From NCBI GenBank assembly GCA_013350335.1, contig CM023535.1, forward strand, positions 27,372,617 to 27,436,616: DNA of 64,000 bases, written 5' to 3'. Both the position numbers and the translations under genes were made by a program. Of this stretch, positions 60,568 to 64,000 are shown one piece after another (position 1 is the first letter of the stretch; every line of letters begins with the position of its first letter). The DNA comes from Chimonanthus salicifolius (lineage: Eukaryota > Streptophyta > Magnoliopsida > Laurales > Calycanthaceae). The notes beneath the pieces were generated by a model. It was not told the origin of the DNA, did not search any database, and was given only the letters and a program-made list of their open reading frames with translations.

Positions 60568-63500
60568 TGTAGAATATGGAATAACTGCCTACCTTCTATT
60601 CCATTAGCATCTGTATTTATAGTGTTACAAACCTCTCTAATGGAGGCAAGAATCAATTACATGAATCAATTACAATCCCTTGATTAGGGATAGGAAATAT
60701 TCCAAAAAGGAAGGTCAACCGTCTGAGTTGGCATGTGTGCTAATACTCCCCCGCAAACTCGACTGTGGTAAGTGGACGAGTTTGGAGCTAAGTACAAAAA
60801 ACCGATGCTTGGGAAGGCCCTTAGTAAAGATGTCAGCAAGTTGATCTTTGGAGGGCACAAATTGGATGTGATGAGAGTCGGCAGCAACACATTCTCGAAC
60901 AAAATGATAATCCAGTTGAATATGTTTGGTCCGCGCATGGAAGACTAGATTCGCGGCCATATAAGTGGCACTGAGATTATCGCAAAGAAGCAGCGTTGGA
61001 GAAGAGAGAGGAAATTGATTCTCTCGTAAGAGGTGACGAATCCAGACGGTGTCAGCGCAAGCATAGGCAAGCGTTCGATATTCAACTTCCGTACTAGAGC
61101 GAGAAACAGTCGGTTGTTTCTTAACACACCAAGAAACTAAATTCGAACCGAGGAAGATGCAGTAACCCGTGGTGGAACAACGACCGTCAGGACAACCAGC
61201 CCAATTAGCATCAGAGTAGGCAAGGAGTCGTAGGGGCTGTTGTGCATGTGTGAAAAGCAAACCACGACCAAGGGAACCTTTAGGTATCTCAGGATTCATT
61301 TAACAGCCTCAAGATGCGACGTGCGAGGTTGACTCATGAACTGCGATGCTAAGTGAACTGAATAAGCAATGTCGGGACGAGTGAGTGTGAGATATTGCAA
61401 AGTACCCACAAGTTGACGATACTCAGTAGGATCAGAAAGCAAATCACCATCACTGGAAGACAACTGTTTCTTGGCCGCGACAGGTGTAGAGCAAGGTTTA
61501 CATTCATGAAAATTTCCTCGACGAAGTAAATCAAGTGTATACTTGTTTTGGGACCAATGTAATCCCTGAGAGAGAGGAGTCACTTCAAGACCCAAAAAGT
61601 AATGAAGAGTACCAAGATCCTTAATCTCGAATTCAGTGCCAAGGCGACGAGTGAAGGATTGAAGGAGTGATGAATCAGTGCCAGTGAGAACAATATCGTC
61701 AACATACAGCAGAAGGATCATAAGGTGAGAGTCTCGTCGAAAAACAAACATGGAGCTATCAGCCTTGCTTTGAAGAAAACCATAGGAGAGGAGGAAGGTG
61801 CTGAATCGTTGGAACCAAGCACGCAGTGCTTGTTTCAAGCCATAGATAGCCTTGTGGAGCTTGCAGATATGAGTAGGGCAACCAAGATCAATAAAACCAG
61901 GTGGTTGACTCATATAGACCTCCTCATTGAGATTGCCATAAAGGAAGGCATTCTTGACATCCAGCTGATGCATAGGACAAGCATACATGATGGCTAGGCT
62001 GAGAACAAGACGTATAGTAACAGGCTTGACGACTGGGCTGAATGTCTCATCATAGTCAATACCAGGCTGCTGATGAAAGCCTTTGGCAACAAGACGTGCT
62101 TTGTAGCGCTCAATAGTACCATCAGAGCGGCGTTTAATCTTAAACACCCATTTGCAGCCGACAATGTTAACATGAGAAGGAGGTGGAACAAGCGACCAAG
62201 TGTGTTGCCGGAGGAGGGCATTGAATTCGTCAGTCATAGCATGACGCCATTCTACAGAGCAGACAGCTTGGGTGTAGTAGGTGGGCTCTGAATATGAAGA
62301 AACCAGAGAGGCGAAGGCCTGTGGAACAAGATGTCGACTGGCCAAGTTAGCCTGCTTTTTGGACTTGGAGATACCATCCTTTGCATGTGTGACCATGGGA
62401 TGAGCATTTGCCAGAGTGGTAGCTGACTCCAACATTGACGATGAGATGATGGTAGAGCAGATGGTAACTCCAGCGCTGGCTGAGATGATGGCAAGTCCGG
62501 TGCGGAAGAAGGAGCAGGCATAGAAGACAAAGCAGCTGCAGATGTTGAGGTCGTGGAGAGAACCGGAATGAAAACCCTGTCGAAGGCAGGTGAAGACCTG
62601 TCTGTGGGTAATGCATAAGGAAAAACAACTTCATTGAACAAGACATGCCTTGAGATGTAGACTCTGCCAGTAGAAGGATGCAGACATCGGTAGCCCTTGT
62701 GCCGAGAACTGTAACCAAGAAAAACACATTCAACTGATCGAGGTTGAAGCTTGTTAGTAGTATAATCACCAAGATAGGGATAACACGCATATCCAAAAGT
62801 GCGAAGGGACACATAGTTGGGTTTAGTGCCAACAATGAAGCGCCAAAACTGTTGACCAATGAGGAACGGTTTGAGTTGAGTCTGCCAAAGAAGGTAGTTA
62901 GTCTCAGTGAGTTTGATGGAGATAAGACTAGAGAAGTTGGGAATGGTAATGTGACCCATTGTAGAAGATGAAGTTGATGCAGAGGTAGCCATTGAAAAAA
63001 GATGCCTTTTTTTTTTTTTTTTCCTGCTGTTGTGAACAAACAAGCCCTAAAAGGGGCAAACCGAAGAATCCGACAAATCCGGCTAAAACGTAATCGCCGG
63101 AGATCAGAGCGGGGAGAACCAGCGGAGACGATCTCGGGGACGAGATCTCAGAGATGCTGAAGGGCTACAAGAAGTCAGGTGCAGGCGGATCTGAGGAGAT
63201 CCGGAAAAGGGGGGAGCCGCTGGAAACAGTGGATATGGCCTCAGATCTGAGCTGAAAATAAGGGGGTAGCCGCGGCTAGGCCTGAGCAGCAGAGAAACGT
63301 CATGGACAACAAGAGGTAGGAGCAGCGACGACGGCTGGTGGGCTAGATCGATTTACAGATCCGATGAGAGAAGAAGAAGACGGTCGTGCGGGTCAATCAA
63401 AGGAAGGCTCAGCAGTGAGCGGCGTCCGTGAAGAAGGAAGATCGGAAAAGGAGGGGCTATAGGAAAGTAGTTGCAGGCAGATCTGAGGAGATCTGGAAAA

Positions 63501-64000
63501 GAGGGCCGCTGGAAACAGTGGATATGTCGAGCAGCGACAAAATCCGGTGGGCTGGATCGACGTCCAGATCCGTCGAGAGAAAGCGGCATTGGCACAGGAG
63601 ACAGAAGCAGGTGGGTATTTCCGCAGGAAACCAAGGAACAGCGCTGCAGATCTGAGCCGAAAAACAAAGAGGCATCCGTGGGTGTGGTGAGAGAAGCAGA
63701 TGAGAGATCAACTTGGAGAAGGGGGAAGGAGCAGCAGCACGATCGGTATACGGGATCAACGGACAGCGCCGGAGAGATGTAGCAACAGCGGCAGTGCACT
63801 GGGAGCCCACGGGAAAGGAAAAAAGGGATAGGGAAGGGAAGGGAAGGAAATAATTAGGTCAGAGGAATCTCTAGCTCTGTACCATGTAGAATATGGAATA
63901 ACTGCCTACCTTCTATGCCATTAGCATATGTATTTATAGTGTTACAAACCTCTCTAATGGAGGCAATAATCAATTACATGAATCAATTGCAATCCCTTGA
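60568..64000 (-). mobile_element. Internally deleted copia element, second copy, truncated by window
   Basis: 3' LTR at 60568-60745, preceded by atgag as at 6200-6204. The 5' LTR starts at 63885 and is cut by the window end after 116 bp. The leader repeat is at about 63160-63670. Same deletion and same RT/RNase H break as the left copy. Confidence 0.92.
60746..62992 (-). pseudogene. copia polyprotein relic, second copy, gag-integrase fusion in frame
   Basis: Starts MATSASTSSST at 62992. Unlike the left copy, the base at the gag/integrase junction is present (cggtttgagttgag), so gag residues run in frame through QTQLKPFLIGQQ into the integrase C-terminal region (YVSLRTFGYACYPYL). The frame then breaks before RT; the open RT frame is at 62435-61296 (YVDDIVLTG) with one extra codon compared with the left copy (SLAIMYACP). 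RNase H follows after a stop and a shift (61299-60715). Confidence 0.85.

Larger units (their letters stand above)
54346..64000. repeat. Long direct duplication, right copy
   Basis: Second copy of the block at 1-9632. It starts at 54346 only because the window begins there in the other copy; upstream sequence of the left copy is not available, so the true breakpoint is unknown. It is truncated by the window end inside the 5' LTR of the nested copia. It shares all transposon insertions and the exon 4 deletion of PG-A. The pattern fits either a very recent segmental duplication or two haplotypes placed one after the other in the scaffold. Confidence 0.97.
60241..64000. mobile_element. hAT-like element with nested copia, second copy, truncated by window
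   Basis: Copy of 5881-9632. The left decayed end aagagccagctcg is at 60241; the right end is not in the window. Confidence 0.55.

Overview
The window looks like nuclear DNA from a flowering plant with a large, retrotransposon-rich genome. The evidence is plant-type polygalacturonase exons with GT-AG introns, Ty1/copia elements primed by initiator tRNA-Met, TRIM elements, hAT and LINE relics, and an isolated exon of a plant peroxisomal thiolase. No species can be named from the sequence. A run of exactly 100 N (14998-15097) is a scaffold gap.

Backbone. The only recognisable host gene family with more than one member is polygalacturonase (PG, glycoside hydrolase 28), always on the minus strand. 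PG-A (292-2061) has four exons and all catalytic motifs, but a 1-nt deletion in the last exon. psi-PG-1 (5768-10651) is broken up by a hAT element that itself contains a copia element. PG-B (32730-34406) is a pseudogene with two frameshifts and a lost splice acceptor. PG-A' (54637-56406) and the start of psi-PG-1' (from 60128) repeat the left end of the window. Bases 1-9632 and 54346-64000 are near-identical direct copies that run off both window edges. They share the PG lesion and every transposon insertion, and differ mostly by small indels. They are either a very recent segmental duplication or a false (haplotype) duplication in the assembly.

Transposons by region. 3190-4245: relic of a minus-strand copia. 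6205-9694: internally deleted copia with 178-bp LTRs and target-site duplication (TSD) ATGAG. 11500-11915: TRIM-like relic. 15420-15641: LINE 3' end. 15971-16097: lone thiolase exon. 16427-21222: full-length but decayed copia, TSD AGTGG. 23278-28651: three-level nest of a copia LTR, split by a TRIM array with three LTRs and two internal regions (TSD CACAA), split by a 3.8-kb probable solo LTR (TSD ACCCA) carrying two tandem arrays. 29186-30591 and 31519-32426: hAT relics, the first with a LINE fragment inside. 34765-34972: tRNA-derived SINE candidate. 36743-52781: four-component nest made of a copia element, a large retrotransposon derivative (LARD-1, 37209-43102, TSD AATTT) in its RNase H region, a probable solo LTR (44689-52541, TSD ATATT) in its 5' LTR, and a second LARD (45615-52258, TSD GATAG) inside that solo LTR.

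There is no operon-like or defence-type system. The most unusual items are the shared PG lesion with a possible splice rescue, the inverted segment inside one LARD LTR, the tandem TRIM array, and a LARD family whose LTRs are rich in GACCGA/TCGGTC-type motifs. All coordinates come from reading by eye; element ends supported by matching TSDs are the firmest.
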